Shown here piece after piece: positions 9,375 to 19,140 of a DNA stretch of 64,000 nucleotides (positions are counted from its first letter, which is position 1; each line of letters opens with the position of its first letter). Both the position numbers and the translations under genes were made by a program. The stretch is from Pseudomonas sp. PSB18 (GTDB taxonomy: Bacteria; Pseudomonadota; Gammaproteobacteria; Pseudomonadales; Pseudomonadaceae), in NCBI RefSeq assembly GCF_014596565.1, contig NZ_NOIN01000017.1:1-64000 (forward strand), in the 5' to 3' direction. Below the pieces are notes generated by a model, which saw nothing but the letters and a program-made list of their open reading frames with translations, had not been told where the DNA came from and ran no database searches.

Positions 9375-10261
9375 GCCAGGCACCGCTGAATATCAAGACC
9401 TGGATGACCCTGGGCCGGGTCTCCAACCTGCCCACGGTGTGGACCAACACCCTGGCCGCCGCCCTGCTCGCCAGCAGCGCCGGAGCGTTGGCGCCGCCGT
9501 CGTCCCTGGTGTGGCTCCTGCTGCTGGCCGCCCTGTCGCTGCTGTACCTGGCCGGCATGTTGTTGAATGACCTGCTGGACGCCGACTGGGACCAACAACA
9601 CCACAATCCCCGCCCCATCACCCTCGGCCTGGTCAGCCGCCAGCAGGTACGGTTGGCCACGGCGTTGTTGCTGATGCTCGCTGCTGCGGCACTGCTGGGC
9701 CTGAGCCGGCTGATCGATCAACCACACTGGATGCTGGGCAGCGCGACCCTGCTGGTGGGCTGCATCCTCGGCTACAACGTGCTGCACAAGAAATACGCCC
9801 ACAGCGTCTGGCTGATGGGCGCCTGTCGCTCGGCACTCTACCTCACGGCGGCGGCCAGCCTGGCGATTCCGCCGGGGCCGATCTGGCTGTGCGCGATGCT
9901 GCTCGGCGTCTACATCAGCGGCCTGACCTATCTGGCCCGCCAGGAACACCGCAATCAGTTGCTCAGCCGCTTGCCCCTGCTGCTGATGCTGAGCCCGTTG
10001 GTGCTGGCGTTCTACTCCAATAGCCTCTGGTTCTGGCCGGTCATGCTGCTCTGGCTGGGATGGCTGGGCCGCAATTACTGGCGTCATCTGGCGCAACCAC
10101 GGCAACGGCAGGTTCGGGCGTTCATCGGCGCCGGCCTGGCGGCCTTGCCGCTGTTCGATGCCCTGGTGCTGGCTGTGGCTGACCAGCCACTGGGCAGCCT
10201 GGCCTGTGTCCTGGTGTTTTTCCTGCTCCCACACTTCCAACGCTGGATCAAACCGACATGA
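9371..10261 (+). CDS. eboC: EboC: UbiA-family membrane prenyltransferase-like protein
   Basis: A 296-residue polytopic membrane protein (eight or nine hydrophobic segments) of the UbiA superfamily. The first Asp-rich motif is intact: N66, D70 and D74 in NDLLDADWDQQ, followed by NPRPITLG. The second Asp-rich motif of classical UbiA enzymes is not obvious; YLARQEHRNQ occupies its place, which may mean altered chemistry. In ebo clusters EboC is the UbiA member. It starts with ATGA overlapping eboD and ends with ATGA overlapping eboA, so translation is coupled. The transferred group is unknown. Confidence 0.85.
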   Translation: MSQAPLNIKTWMTLGRVSNLPTVWTNTLAAALLASSAGALAPPSSLVWLLLLAALSLLYLAGMLLNDLLDADWDQQHHNPRPITLGLVSRQQVRLATALLLMLAAAALLGLSRLIDQPHWMLGSATLLVGCILGYNVLHKKYAHSVWLMGACRSALYLTAAASLAIPPGPIWLCAMLLGVYISGLTYLARQEHRNQLLSRLPLLLMLSPLVLAFYSNSLWFWPVMLLWLGWLGRNYWRHLAQPRQRQVRAFIGAGLAALPLFDALVLAVADQPLGSLACVLVFFLLPHFQRWIKPT

Positions 10262-11031
10262 ACACGGACGTTACCGCGCCGTCATCGACGGCCTTTGAAA
10301 TGCGTCACGATTGCCTCGCTGAACATCGCCAGTTGCTCACGCAGCAGCTCGACGACGCCGAACGGCAGTGGTGGATTCAGGCCCAGGAACAGCTTGCCCA
10401 ACGCCCGGACGCGACGACCACGGCGCTGCTGAGCAGCCAGTGCAAGCGTCATCTCAAGAAACATGCGCTGCCCGGCAAGACCGACTGGAGCACTGTGCAG
10501 CTCACACGGGCATTGTTGCTGGCCCAGGTGCTGGGGCAACAGCCCGCCGCCGAGCAGTTACCCTTGCTCCGCCAGCTGTTCCTGTGGGGCGACGACCAGG
10601 AAAAGATCGCGCTCTTGAAGGCCCTCGACTGGCTCGACAGCCAGGGAGCGTGCGTGGAGTTGGCGCTGCAAGCCGGACGCACCAGCAACAGCCAGGTGTT
10701 TGCCGCTGTCGCCCTGGACACCCTTTATCCGTCACGTCACTACGACGACCGGGCCTTCCATCAATTGGTGTTGAAGGCCCTGGGCATGGGACTCGATGTG
10801 CGGCGCCTGCTCGGTCTGACACAACGGCGCAGCGTCAGTCTCAACCAATTGGCCCTCGACCTGCTGGCCGAACAGCTCGCCGCCGAACGGACGGTGTCCG
10901 CCGGGTTGCCGCGGGTCATCGACTTCGACCTGCTCAGCCCGGCGCAACGCCAGCGCCTGGTCGGCCTGGGCCGGCAGCAACGCCTGCCACCGGAGTGGCA
11001 CGACGACCTGGCCCACATCTCACTGAACTGA
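10258..11031 (+). CDS. eboA: EboA-like helical protein
   Basis: A 257-residue soluble protein without signal peptide, almost entirely helical and rich in Leu, Gln, Ala and Arg. Segments such as LFLWGDDQEKIALLKALDWL (about residues 115-134) and AAVALDTLYPSRHYDDRAFHQ look HEAT-like. It is called EboA from its position between eboC and the TatD gene eboB and from its size and composition, which match EboA-domain proteins of ebo operons. No catalytic motif is visible. It overlaps eboC by 4 bases and is followed by eboB after 37 bases. Its biochemical role is unknown. Confidence 0.7.
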   Translation: MNTDVTAPSSTAFEMRHDCLAEHRQLLTQQLDDAERQWWIQAQEQLAQRPDATTTALLSSQCKRHLKKHALPGKTDWSTVQLTRALLLAQVLGQQPAAEQLPLLRQLFLWGDDQEKIALLKALDWLDSQGACVELALQAGRTSNSQVFAAVALDTLYPSRHYDDRAFHQLVLKALGMGLDVRRLLGLTQRRSVSLNQLALDLLAEQLAAERTVSAGLPRVIDFDLLSPAQRQRLVGLGRQQRLPPEWHDDLAHISLN

Positions 11032-11068
11032 TGCTCAACGGTTCCCTGCTTCTTGATGAGGACTCACC

Positions 11069-11953
11069 ATGCCCAAGTACTTCGATCCGCATATTCATAT
11101 GGTCAGCCGCACCACCGATGACTACCAGAACATGGCGGCCGCCGGCATCACCGGGGTCATCGAGCCGGCCTTCTGGCAGGGCCAGGCCAGGACCAGTGTC
11201 GGCAGTTTCATCGACTACTTCGATACTCTGCTGGGCTGGGAGCGCTTTCGCGCCAGCATGTTCGGCATCCATCATTTCTGCACCATCGGCCTCAATCCCA
11301 AGGAAGCCAACGACCTGTCGATCGCCAACGAGGTACTGGAGATCCTGCCGCGCTACCTGGTGAAAGACGGCGTGGTCGCGGTCGGCGAAATCGGCTACGA
11401 CGACATTACCCCGGAGGAGGATCGCTTCCTCGCCGCGCAACTGGAACTGGCCCGGCAGTTCAATCTGCCGGTACTGGTGCACACCCCACACCGCGACAAG
11501 ATCGGCGGCACCAAGCGGACCCTGGCGGTCATTCGCGAAGTCGGGATTGACGAACACCTGGTGATCATCGACCACCTCAACGAATTGACCCTGCCCCTGG
11601 TGTTGGAAACCGACTGCTGGCGCGGCCATTCCATCTACCCCAATACCAAGATGTCGGAACAGCGCATGGTCGCCCTGTTGCAGGAATACGGCACCGAGAA
11701 AATGGTGGTCAATAGCGCCGCCGACTGGGGCATCAGCGACCCGCTCAAGGTGCCGAAAACCGGCCAGGCCATGCTGGCGGCCGGCTTCAGTGAAGCACAG
11801 GTCGAGCAGGTGCTGTTCCACAACCCGGTGGACTTCTTTGCTCAGAGTGGCCAATTGGACAAGACCCTGGTCAGTACCCCGTTGCCCATCGACCAGCGTC
11901 GGCAGTGGCAGGAAAACTCCGCCCTGCGTGGTCAGGAACCGGTGATCAAATGA
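11069..11953 (+). CDS. eboB: EboB: TatD-family metal-dependent hydrolase
   Basis: A 294-residue TatD-type amidohydrolase-fold protein. Expected metal-binding elements are in order: DPHIHM near residue 6-11, GEIGYDD near 110, HTPHRDK near 138, IDHLNE near 168 and the terminal NSAADWG near 212. TatD relatives are nucleases or phosphodiesterases, but ebo-linked ones form a separate group whose substrate is not established. The ATG at 11069 follows GATGAGGAC. The stop overlaps the eboE start by ATGA. Confidence 0.85.
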   Translation: MPKYFDPHIHMVSRTTDDYQNMAAAGITGVIEPAFWQGQARTSVGSFIDYFDTLLGWERFRASMFGIHHFCTIGLNPKEANDLSIANEVLEILPRYLVKDGVVAVGEIGYDDITPEEDRFLAAQLELARQFNLPVLVHTPHRDKIGGTKRTLAVIREVGIDEHLVIIDHLNELTLPLVLETDCWRGHSIYPNTKMSEQRMVALLQEYGTEKMVVNSAADWGISDPLKVPKTGQAMLAAGFSEAQVEQVLFHNPVDFFAQSGQLDKTLVSTPLPIDQRRQWQENSALRGQEPVIK

Positions 11954-13179
11954 ACGTCGGCATGGGCTGGCAGGCCGCGCAGGTCGGCTATTGCAGCAAC
12001 GTGCACCCGACCCGTGACCTGGCCGGGCTGCGGTCTTCCATCGAGCAGCATTTCAAGGGCGTGCGCATGCTGCGCAGGCTCGACGAACAGGACAGCGGCC
12101 TGTGGATCAGCGCCCTCGCCGCCGCCGAACTACAACAAACCTCGGCGCGCACGGCCTTCCTCGACCTGCTGCGATGCAGCGGGTTGCGCCTGACCTCGCT
12201 CAACGGCTTTCCCTACGGCCAGTTTCATCAGGGCGCGGTGAAGGCCGAGGTCTACCTGCCCAGTTGGGCCGATCCGAAGCGGCTGGTGTACAGCCTGAAC
12301 CTGGCGAGGATCCTTGCCGAAGCCTTACCGGTGGACTGCCACCAAGGGGTCATTTCCACCGTGCCGCTGGGGTACGCCGCCCACTGGAATGCAATCTTGC
12401 ACCGGCGCGCCGAACATCAGTTGCGCCAACTCACCGCCTCGCTGCACAGGCTGCATCAGGAGACTGGCAAGAAGATCGTGTTCTGCCTGGAGATGGAGCC
12501 GGACTGCGTGCTGGAGCACACCGAGCAGGCCATCGCCTTCTTCCACCGCCTGCAAGCCAGCGATCCGCACCATGACCATCTGGCGCTGTGTTTTGACGTG
12601 TGCCATCAGGCCGTGGTCTTCGAGGACTGTTATCAGTCGCTGGACAAGCTGCGCCAGGCCCGGGTACCGGTGGGCAAGATTCAACTGTCCAACGCCTTGA
12701 TCTGCCAGCTGCCCCAGGATCTCGAGCGCCGCGAACAGGTCCTCAAGACCCTGGGCGATTTTGCCGAAGCCACCTACCTGCATCAGGTGAAAGCTCGTGA
12801 CGGGCAGGATCGCCTGGCGGCCTGGGCGGACCTCCCCGCCGCCCTCGAAGAATGCGCAAAAAACCCGGAGCAACACCCCGAGTTGCGGATTCATTTCCAC
12901 ATTCCGCTGTTCAGCGAACACTTGCTGTTGCCCGAACTCAGCGGCAGCCAGATCGCCCTGGCACAGACCTTCAATTTCCTCGCCGGCCACGAAGACTTTC
13001 GCCCGGTATTGGAAGTGGAAACCTATAGCTGGGGCGTCCTACCCGAGCAACTGCGCCCCGCCACCGCACATGCCCAGCTCCAGGGCATCGCCAGGGAGCT
13101 GCGCTGGGTCGAAGAGCAACTGCGCCAACGGCAACTGCTGCTGCCTCAAGCGCGGGAGGCGTATGCCAATGCCCTCTGA
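11950..13179 (+). CDS. eboE: EboE: metabolite traffic protein with xylose-isomerase-like TIM barrel
   Basis: A 409-residue soluble protein with a sugar-isomerase-like barrel. Putative metal-site acidic residues lie in FCLEMEPDCVLEH (about residues 180-192) and ALCFDVCHQAVVFED (about 215-230), and HQVKARDGQD follows near 280. This architecture matches EboE of cyanobacterial and proteobacterial ebo operons. I chose the ATG at 11950, which overlaps the eboB stop codon as ATGA; the frame is open a further 15 codons upstream without a better start. The end overlaps eboF by 11 bases. The substrate is not known. Confidence 0.83.
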   Translation: MNVGMGWQAAQVGYCSNVHPTRDLAGLRSSIEQHFKGVRMLRRLDEQDSGLWISALAAAELQQTSARTAFLDLLRCSGLRLTSLNGFPYGQFHQGAVKAEVYLPSWADPKRLVYSLNLARILAEALPVDCHQGVISTVPLGYAAHWNAILHRRAEHQLRQLTASLHRLHQETGKKIVFCLEMEPDCVLEHTEQAIAFFHRLQASDPHHDHLALCFDVCHQAVVFEDCYQSLDKLRQARVPVGKIQLSNALICQLPQDLERREQVLKTLGDFAEATYLHQVKARDGQDRLAAWADLPAALEECAKNPEQHPELRIHFHIPLFSEHLLLPELSGSQIALAQTFNFLAGHEDFRPVLEVETYSWGVLPEQLRPATAHAQLQGIARELRWVEEQLRQRQLLLPQAREAYANAL

Positions 13180-14623
13180 GCGCCCGCGCCAGCCGCTGCT
13201 GCTGATCAACGTGGTGGGGCTGACCCCGGCGTTGCTGGGCGCGTCGACGCCACACATCAATGCGCTGCTGAAGACGGCCAGGATGGCCACCCTGCAACCG
13301 GTGTTCCCGGCCGTCACCTCGTCGGTACAAGCCTCGATCCTCACCGGGCTGACACCCTCGGAACACGGCATCGTCGGCAACGGCTGGTATTTTCGCGACC
13401 AGGCCGAAGTACGTTTCTGGCTGCAACCCAACGCACTGATCCAGGGTGAGAAGGTCTGGCATGCGCTCAAGCGCCAGCTTCCCGGATTTCGCTGCAGCCA
13501 GTTGTTCTGGTGGTACAACATGTACGCGGACGTGGATGCCGCCATCACCCCTCGCCCGCACTACCCCGCCGATGGCCGCAAGCAGTTCGGCCTGTATTCG
13601 GCACCGCCCACGTTGCACGAACGTATCGAACAGCAGAACGGCGAGTTCCCCTTCCCTGCCTTCTGGGGGCCGGCCGCCGGCATCGCGTCGAGCCGCTGGA
13701 TCGTCGACTGCGCCATCGCCGAATTCGCCATCAACCGTCCCGACCTGCAACTGATCTACCTGCCTCACCTGGACTACAGCCTGCAACGCCTGGGCCCTGA
13801 TCATCCGTCGATTGCCGGTGAAGTGCGTGCCATCGACAGTGAGGTGGGCCGTCTGCTGGATCTTGCCCAGGCGCAAGGCGCAGCGGTGATGTTGCTCTCC
13901 GAGTACGGCATCGAGGCCGTCCGCCAATCGGTGTCCATCAACCGGTTGTTGCGTTCGGAAGGTTTGTTGCAAGTGCGTCAATCGCTGAGCTGGGAATTGC
14001 TCGACCCCGGCGCCAGTGCCGCGTTCGCCGTCGCCGATCATCAGATCGCCCATGTCTATGTGAAACAGGCGCAGGACATTCCTCGGGTCAAGGCGCTGTT
14101 GCTGCGCCAACCCGGCATCGAGCAAGTGCTGGATAAAGCCGAACAACGGGCCTGGCACCTGGACCATCCGCGCAGCGGCGAGCTGGTGGCCGTGGCCGAG
14201 CCGGGGCACTGGTTCGATTATTACTACTGGTTCGACGACCGCAAGGCCCCCGACTTTGCCCGCACCGTGGACATCCACCGCAAGCCGGGCTACGACCCGC
14301 TGGAGCTGTTCATCGACCCGGCCATTCGTTTCCCAAAACTGAAAGTGGCGCGGCGCCTGCTGCAGAAGAAGCTCGGTTTTCGCTACTACATGGACCTGAT
14401 TCCCCTGGACACCGGACTGGTTCGCGGCAGCCATGGACGCCTGCCCGAGAGCGAGCTGACCGGCCCGCTGCTCATCACCAATTGTGATCTGCCATTGCCC
14501 CAGCAGCTTGCGGCCACGGCGGTGAAACAACTGCTCCTGGAACACTTCCTGGGGCGCTCTCACACCGACACGGCCAATGCCAAGGAGCTTCCATGCGGCG
14601 AGCCATTACCATCACAGTTCTGA
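13169..14623 (+). CDS. eboF: EboF: alkaline-phosphatase/nucleotide-pyrophosphatase-like protein
   Basis: A 484-residue member of the type-I phosphodiesterase/alkaline phosphatase superfamily. The N-terminal GLTPALL, then FPAVTSSVQASILTG (about residues 43-57), holds the likely Thr/Ser nucleophile; LPHLDYSLQRLGPDH near 200 and LSEYGIEAV near 245 supply metal ligands. No signal peptide is obvious. The ATG at 13169 is nine bases after GGGAGG (13154-13159); another ATG at 13163 is too close. It overlaps the eboE end by 11 bases, and its own last 31 bases overlap the next gene, so the following accessory genes are very likely co-transcribed with ebo. Confidence 0.82.
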   Translation: MPSERPRQPLLLINVVGLTPALLGASTPHINALLKTARMATLQPVFPAVTSSVQASILTGLTPSEHGIVGNGWYFRDQAEVRFWLQPNALIQGEKVWHALKRQLPGFRCSQLFWWYNMYADVDAAITPRPHYPADGRKQFGLYSAPPTLHERIEQQNGEFPFPAFWGPAAGIASSRWIVDCAIAEFAINRPDLQLIYLPHLDYSLQRLGPDHPSIAGEVRAIDSEVGRLLDLAQAQGAAVMLLSEYGIEAVRQSVSINRLLRSEGLLQVRQSLSWELLDPGASAAFAVADHQIAHVYVKQAQDIPRVKALLLRQPGIEQVLDKAEQRAWHLDHPRSGELVAVAEPGHWFDYYYWFDDRKAPDFARTVDIHRKPGYDPLELFIDPAIRFPKLKVARRLLQKKLGFRYYMDLIPLDTGLVRGSHGRLPESELTGPLLITNCDLPLPQQLAATAVKQLLLEHFLGRSHTDTANAKELPCGEPLPSQF

Positions 14624-15732
14624 GTGCCCTGGCCGGATTGGCCCAGGCCGAGAACACCGGCCCCTTCAACTGCGACAAATTCCTGCAGTTCGGAACGAAC
14701 GTCGACCAGACCCGATCCGCGTTCAACACCAGTCCCGAAACCATGGCCTGGAACTGGTTCGTCTGTTTGAACCGGGCCGACGTCAACGGCTACAACCGAC
14801 AGTGGGAGTTGTTCAAACCTTCTGATCAGGTCTATCTGGCCAATGGCGCCAACCCCGGTTCTTATGACAGCCGCATAACCCCTCCGGCTGAGGTGACCAG
14901 GCAAGCCCGAGCCCTGGGGCTGAATTCGAATCGTCTGCTGCATAACCTCAACGCCGTGCAGCAGGTCGACGGTCTGAGCCTGGAAATGGGCGGCAAAGCC
15001 GTGCCTGAGGCACAAAAAGGTCACGTCGTGCGCTTTCAACTGCTGATGGGCCAGGACACCTACGACTACATCGTCAAAAACAACGTCTACAACGTGAATG
15101 GTCAAGCGGCCCTGACGAGCAACCTGAACTTTCCGGCCACGGCCTGGGAGTTGAAAGCCTCCTGGCTGTGGATCGGCACGGACACGAACTACAAGACGCA
15201 ACTGGAAAAAGACGGCTACTACGTGGCCCAGGCCTACTACGCCGTGGGCTCCAGTTATCAGGTCGGTTATGCGGCGTTGAGTGGTTTGCATGTCGTCAAC
15301 AAGCTGGACGCCAGCTGGGTCTGGACCACCTTCGAAAACATCAATAACCACAAGTACACCGTGACCAAGGGCCATCCACCCAAGCCGATGACAAACCTCA
15401 CCGGGCCGACACCGGATGCCATACCGGTCAATACGCGGTTCCAGGCCAGTAACCCGGCGCTGTCGAAGTACGAGCTGATCGGCGTGGAGTTCCAGCCCAT
15501 TACCCAGGTCCTGGCGAACTCGCAGCTGGAATCGGCATTCCAGGACTCGTCGTCCTGCCTGGCCTGTCACAGTACCGCCGCCTACTCGAAGAAAGACGGC
15601 TACTTCAATTTCGCCATCCCGAGTTCAGGGGGTCTCACCTACCCCACTGCACCGCTGCCGGACAAAGCCTTCAACGGCTACAACAAACTGGACTTTGTCT
15701 GGTCGCTGAAACGCGCCCAGTGGAAACGCTAA
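14593..15732 (+). CDS. Exported single-CXXCH (c-type haem candidate) protein, copy 1
   Basis: A 379-residue protein of no family I recognise. The signal peptide (residues 1-20, MRRAITITVLSALAGLAQA) sends it to the periplasm. A single haem-attachment motif CLACH sits at residues 322-326, late in the chain. It is paralogous to the gene at 19283: both share QDTYDYIVKNNVYNVNG-like and LSGLHVVNK...WVWTTFENINN-like blocks in the same order and the late SSCxxCHS motif. The ATG follows AAGGAGCTTCC and lies inside the 3' end of eboF. It immediately precedes the VioB-N-like partner at 15745, and this pairing is repeated downstream. A periplasmic electron carrier or oxidase is an inference. Confidence 0.75.
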   Translation: MRRAITITVLSALAGLAQAENTGPFNCDKFLQFGTNVDQTRSAFNTSPETMAWNWFVCLNRADVNGYNRQWELFKPSDQVYLANGANPGSYDSRITPPAEVTRQARALGLNSNRLLHNLNAVQQVDGLSLEMGGKAVPEAQKGHVVRFQLLMGQDTYDYIVKNNVYNVNGQAALTSNLNFPATAWELKASWLWIGTDTNYKTQLEKDGYYVAQAYYAVGSSYQVGYAALSGLHVVNKLDASWVWTTFENINNHKYTVTKGHPPKPMTNLTGPTPDAIPVNTRFQASNPALSKYELIGVEFQPITQVLANSQLESAFQDSSSCLACHSTAAYSKKDGYFNFAIPSSGGLTYPTAPLPDKAFNGYNKLDFVWSLKRAQWKR

Positions 15733-15744
15733 GGAGAGCACGAC

Positions 15745-18126
15745 ATGAGCGTATTGAATTTCCCCCGCATCTACCTCAACGGCGAGATGTTCTGGAATCC
15801 GCCGACGGCCAATAACAATGATGTGTACCCACTGTATGACGCGGTGAAGATGGACATCAACTGGCCGTTCGTGAAGCACTTCGGCATCGACCCCCTCAAC
15901 GCCCCCGACACACTGATGCCATGGACCCTCTCGACGCAGTACATGGCTAACATGCCGACCTATGTGCAGCAGGTGCCCGGCAATATCAATCCAAACCATG
16001 ACCCCTACATGCCCGCCGAATGGGACCTGTTCGGCGACAACGGTTGCGGCCTGGTGAACTACGGGAAAACCACCTCGACCGTCATCGGCGGCGAATTGCA
16101 GGCCAATACCTACATCGACCAGGATCCGCTGGTCGGCAAGCCATACCAACTGCTCGGCAGCCCCCTGGGCAGCTCTGCCCCGACGCCGGCGCGCTTCGTG
16201 GACATCAGCCCATGGCAGAACACGTTCACCGCGTTGTATTTCGACAAACTGGTGCTGGGGGACGGGTCCTGCGGCCTGACGCTGAAGCGCAAGTACCGGA
16301 TGATGGACCGTTTCCTGAACTTCAGTTGGGGCGCCCTGGGTGGGCTGGTGAATGTCAGTACCACCTGGCAGACCTGCTTCCCCAAAGAGAATCTGGAATG
16401 GCTGATCGGCAACTCCTCCCTGCTGAGCAACCTCCAGCAGCAGATGGAGCAGCAAGGGGCGCAGGGCCTGATGTTCCGGTTTTCCGCCTACCTGACCTGC
16501 TACGACAAGAACGGGATATTCAACGATTACCCCCAGCGCCTCAACACCCGTTCCAACGAACCGGCCGTCATGGAGCATGTGCGCGAGCTGTACAAGAAGG
16601 GCTTGAACAACGTCAACCAGATTTTCTTCAACCCCGCCTACAGCCGCACCTCGGCGGTGCTGGGCCTGTGGTTCGCCAACGAATACCCCACCGCCCCCGC
16701 CGGGCTGCGCCTGGTGCCCAACCAGCCAGTGACGATGATTCAACCGGGGCAGGATGATCGAAGTGCGAGCGTGGGGGTGATCTCGGCGCAGTTCACCGGC
16801 AACGTCCTGTCACTGGACCTGAGCAACACGTTTCCATGCTATCCGGTGAATCCCGACGCCGACATCCTCGTTCCGGAGAAATTCAACTCCGGAGACTACC
16901 TGTTGGGCGTCCGTCAGAAGGGACGATTCACCGCAGCGGCCGGCTTCGGTTTCGAGCAATACCAGCAATCGGCCTTCGACAAACGTTCGGGCATCCTCGA
17001 CCTCGTCCTCAGCTCCAATGCCAAGGGAGTACTGCAATCCGGCCCCCTGCTCCTGCAACAGCGCAACGCGGCCCCAACCCCTTCGATAATGGCCGCCCAG
17101 CAGCAACTGTGGACCGCCGAAGTGATCGAGAGCGGCAGCTTCATCGACGTCGGTGAGCGCAAGATAATGAGCATCATGGTGCAGAAAAATGGTCAGCCAG
17201 CCGCCAACACCACATTGTATGTGGCGGAGTATGGCAATCCCTTCATGGTCACCAGCAGTAACTACTACCTGGCATTCAGCAACGCAGCCGACTTCACCCT
17301 GTTCTACGACAACCCGTCGGACCGTAGCAAGAACACGGCCAATCTGCCGCAGTTCACCGATGCGGCTACGGTCGACCTCTATCGCAGCACCGGCAGCGGT
17401 CGTCGACTGACCGACCTGCAGGACGTGTCCCAACCGGTGAGCGGCCCGGTCGGTTATCAAGACTTCCTCCATCATTCCGGCACACCGGTCGCCGTCAACC
17501 TGCGCCCCTGCCTGGTTTTCGAGAAGGGCATCAATGCCACCGGCACACTGCAGGAAAAAAAGGCCAGCAGCATCAGTTACTCCTACGCCGTCATCACCAC
17601 CAACGCCCAAGGCATCGCCCAGGTAGCCTACCGAGCGGTGGCGCCGGGCTTCCCCACCTTGCGCTTCTTCGTGCAGGAGAACGACAAGAAACCGGCCATT
17701 CCCTTCAGCTTCCCGATCACCCAGACTTTCGTCGACTTCCTTGCGCCAATACGGGTCCTGCCCGTGGACATGAAGTTGCAAGAGGACTTCATCAGCACCT
17801 GGAATGGCATGTGCACTGCCACGGACGCCCCGGAAAAGATATGGAACACGTTCATCTTCCCAAAAGTCCTGCAGACCTTCTATTACCTGTACCCCATCAT
17901 GAACAAGTACATGCCGCTCGACTCCCGCACACGCGTAGAGGGCGCCGTCGATCAGTTGATCATATTGATCAGCAAGCAGAACCAGGAGGAAAGCACCCTG
18001 GCGATGCCCATCACCCGCGACCTGTCGCAAAGCCGCCGCGCCGTACTGGAGCTGTGGGCCAAGCGCCTGGTGAAGCTCAACTTTCCGCCCAGCACGCTCA
18101 GCATGAGTGACTACAACGGTCTTTGA
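15745..18126 (+). CDS. VioB/RebD N-terminal-half-like protein, copy 1
   Basis: A 793-residue protein without signal peptide. It opens MSVLNFPRIYLNGEMFWNPP and then PTANNN. From memory this closely resembles the start of VioB (MSILDFPRIHFRGWARVN, then APTANR), the violacein-pathway relative of the chromopyrrolate synthases RebD and StaD. A later block (SAVLGLWFANEYPTAPAGLR) and a C-terminal block (FYYLYPIMNKYMPL...LAMPITRDLSQSRR) also recall VioB segments that precede its ferritin-like catalytic half. That second half is absent here. Most of the rest looks beta-rich. The ATG follows AAGGAG, 12 bases after the CXXCH gene. The paralogue is at 20579. Function is unknown; binding or coupling of aromatic amino-acid-derived imines is only suggested by the family. 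Confidence 0.72.
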   Translation: MSVLNFPRIYLNGEMFWNPPTANNNDVYPLYDAVKMDINWPFVKHFGIDPLNAPDTLMPWTLSTQYMANMPTYVQQVPGNINPNHDPYMPAEWDLFGDNGCGLVNYGKTTSTVIGGELQANTYIDQDPLVGKPYQLLGSPLGSSAPTPARFVDISPWQNTFTALYFDKLVLGDGSCGLTLKRKYRMMDRFLNFSWGALGGLVNVSTTWQTCFPKENLEWLIGNSSLLSNLQQQMEQQGAQGLMFRFSAYLTCYDKNGIFNDYPQRLNTRSNEPAVMEHVRELYKKGLNNVNQIFFNPAYSRTSAVLGLWFANEYPTAPAGLRLVPNQPVTMIQPGQDDRSASVGVISAQFTGNVLSLDLSNTFPCYPVNPDADILVPEKFNSGDYLLGVRQKGRFTAAAGFGFEQYQQSAFDKRSGILDLVLSSNAKGVLQSGPLLLQQRNAAPTPSIMAAQQQLWTAEVIESGSFIDVGERKIMSIMVQKNGQPAANTTLYVAEYGNPFMVTSSNYYLAFSNAADFTLFYDNPSDRSKNTANLPQFTDAATVDLYRSTGSGRRLTDLQDVSQPVSGPVGYQDFLHHSGTPVAVNLRPCLVFEKGINATGTLQEKKASSISYSYAVITTNAQGIAQVAYRAVAPGFPTLRFFVQENDKKPAIPFSFPITQTFVDFLAPIRVLPVDMKLQEDFISTWNGMCTATDAPEKIWNTFIFPKVLQTFYYLYPIMNKYMPLDSRTRVEGAVDQLIILISKQNQEESTLAMPITRDLSQSRRAVLELWAKRLVKLNFPPSTLSMSDYNGL

Positions 18127-18188
18127 CGATTTCACCCAGGATCACCGGGTGGCGAGCCCGCCGCCCGGCACTTCACAGGAGTGTCGAT

Positions 18189-19109
18189 ATGAAAGCCAGC
18201 ATCTTGAGCCGACTGTTGCTACTGATCCTGTTGTTCAGTCCGGGGCTTTTCGCCCAGGACAGCGGCGCGGTGTACTTCACCATGGGGGTACACAACACCG
18301 AAGGCTGTAACGAACAGAACGGCAACTGCATCGCCAAACGCGCACCGGGCGACCCTTCCGATCCGTTCTTCCCGGCGTTCTGGATCAGCGACTGGACCAT
18401 GTACCGGGTGATGCACAACTACGAGAAGAACCCGCCGCCCTACAGCAACCCGCCCACCACCCTCGCCCCGGCGGACTACACCGTGTCCCGGGGCACCAGC
18501 TACTACGACACCACCTACATCCCGCCGGATGGCGACGGCTTCGGCGCGATGATGGAGCACTACGAGAAATACTGCCTGCCGATCTTCCCGATCAAGAACA
18601 ACAACTACACCTGCTCCTTCGTGTCCCTGGGTAACAAGGCGTACTTCCTGACCTATCCGCAGGATCGCCCCAAGGACATGCCGGCCTGCTGCATGTTCTC
18701 GCCGATGAACCATCCGCCGCGGCAGGATTTCATCCAGCACCTGCCCTACAGTGCGGCGCGCAGCCAGAACCTCAATGGCAGCGTGCAGGCCTATGCCCTG
18801 GACCTCGACTCACCGCAGGGGCCGATCCTGTTCGGCTACGCCTTCTACAAACAGATGTCGGGGCAACCGCCCTACCGGCATCCGCAGTCGTTCTATTTTT
18901 CCGGTGACGCCAGCGTCGCCAATGCGCCCATCGTCAGCCAGAACTACACCAACTTCCGCATCGCCAAGCCCGACCCGGCCCAGACCTGGGCACAGGTGGC
19001 TGCCATGTGCCCGTCGAATCCGCCGCCCTGCCAGTTGTTCGAGCCTCCGGCTTCGCAGAGCAACGGCCAGAAGGCCCAGTGGAACAAGCTGATGCAGCGC
19101 AAGCCCTGA
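18189..19109 (+). CDS. Exported protein of unknown family
   Basis: A 306-residue protein with a clear signal peptide (MKASILSRLLLLILLFSPGL, then FA|QD), so probably periplasmic. The mature part is rich in Pro, Tyr, Asn and Cys, with cysteines in pairs (GCNEQNGNC near 38-46, PACCMF near 166, CPSNPPPC near 276) that could form disulfides. I recognise no domain. The ATG follows GGAGTGTCGAT. It sits between the two CXXCH/VioB-like gene pairs on the same strand, 62 bases after the first pair, and is probably in the same operon. Confidence 0.7.
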   Translation: MKASILSRLLLLILLFSPGLFAQDSGAVYFTMGVHNTEGCNEQNGNCIAKRAPGDPSDPFFPAFWISDWTMYRVMHNYEKNPPPYSNPPTTLAPADYTVSRGTSYYDTTYIPPDGDGFGAMMEHYEKYCLPIFPIKNNNYTCSFVSLGNKAYFLTYPQDRPKDMPACCMFSPMNHPPRQDFIQHLPYSAARSQNLNGSVQAYALDLDSPQGPILFGYAFYKQMSGQPPYRHPQSFYFSGDASVANAPIVSQNYTNFRIAKPDPAQTWAQVAAMCPSNPPPCQLFEPPASQSNGQKAQWNKLMQRKP

Positions 19110-19140
19110 AAACTCACAGGGATTTATGTGACAAGGAGAT

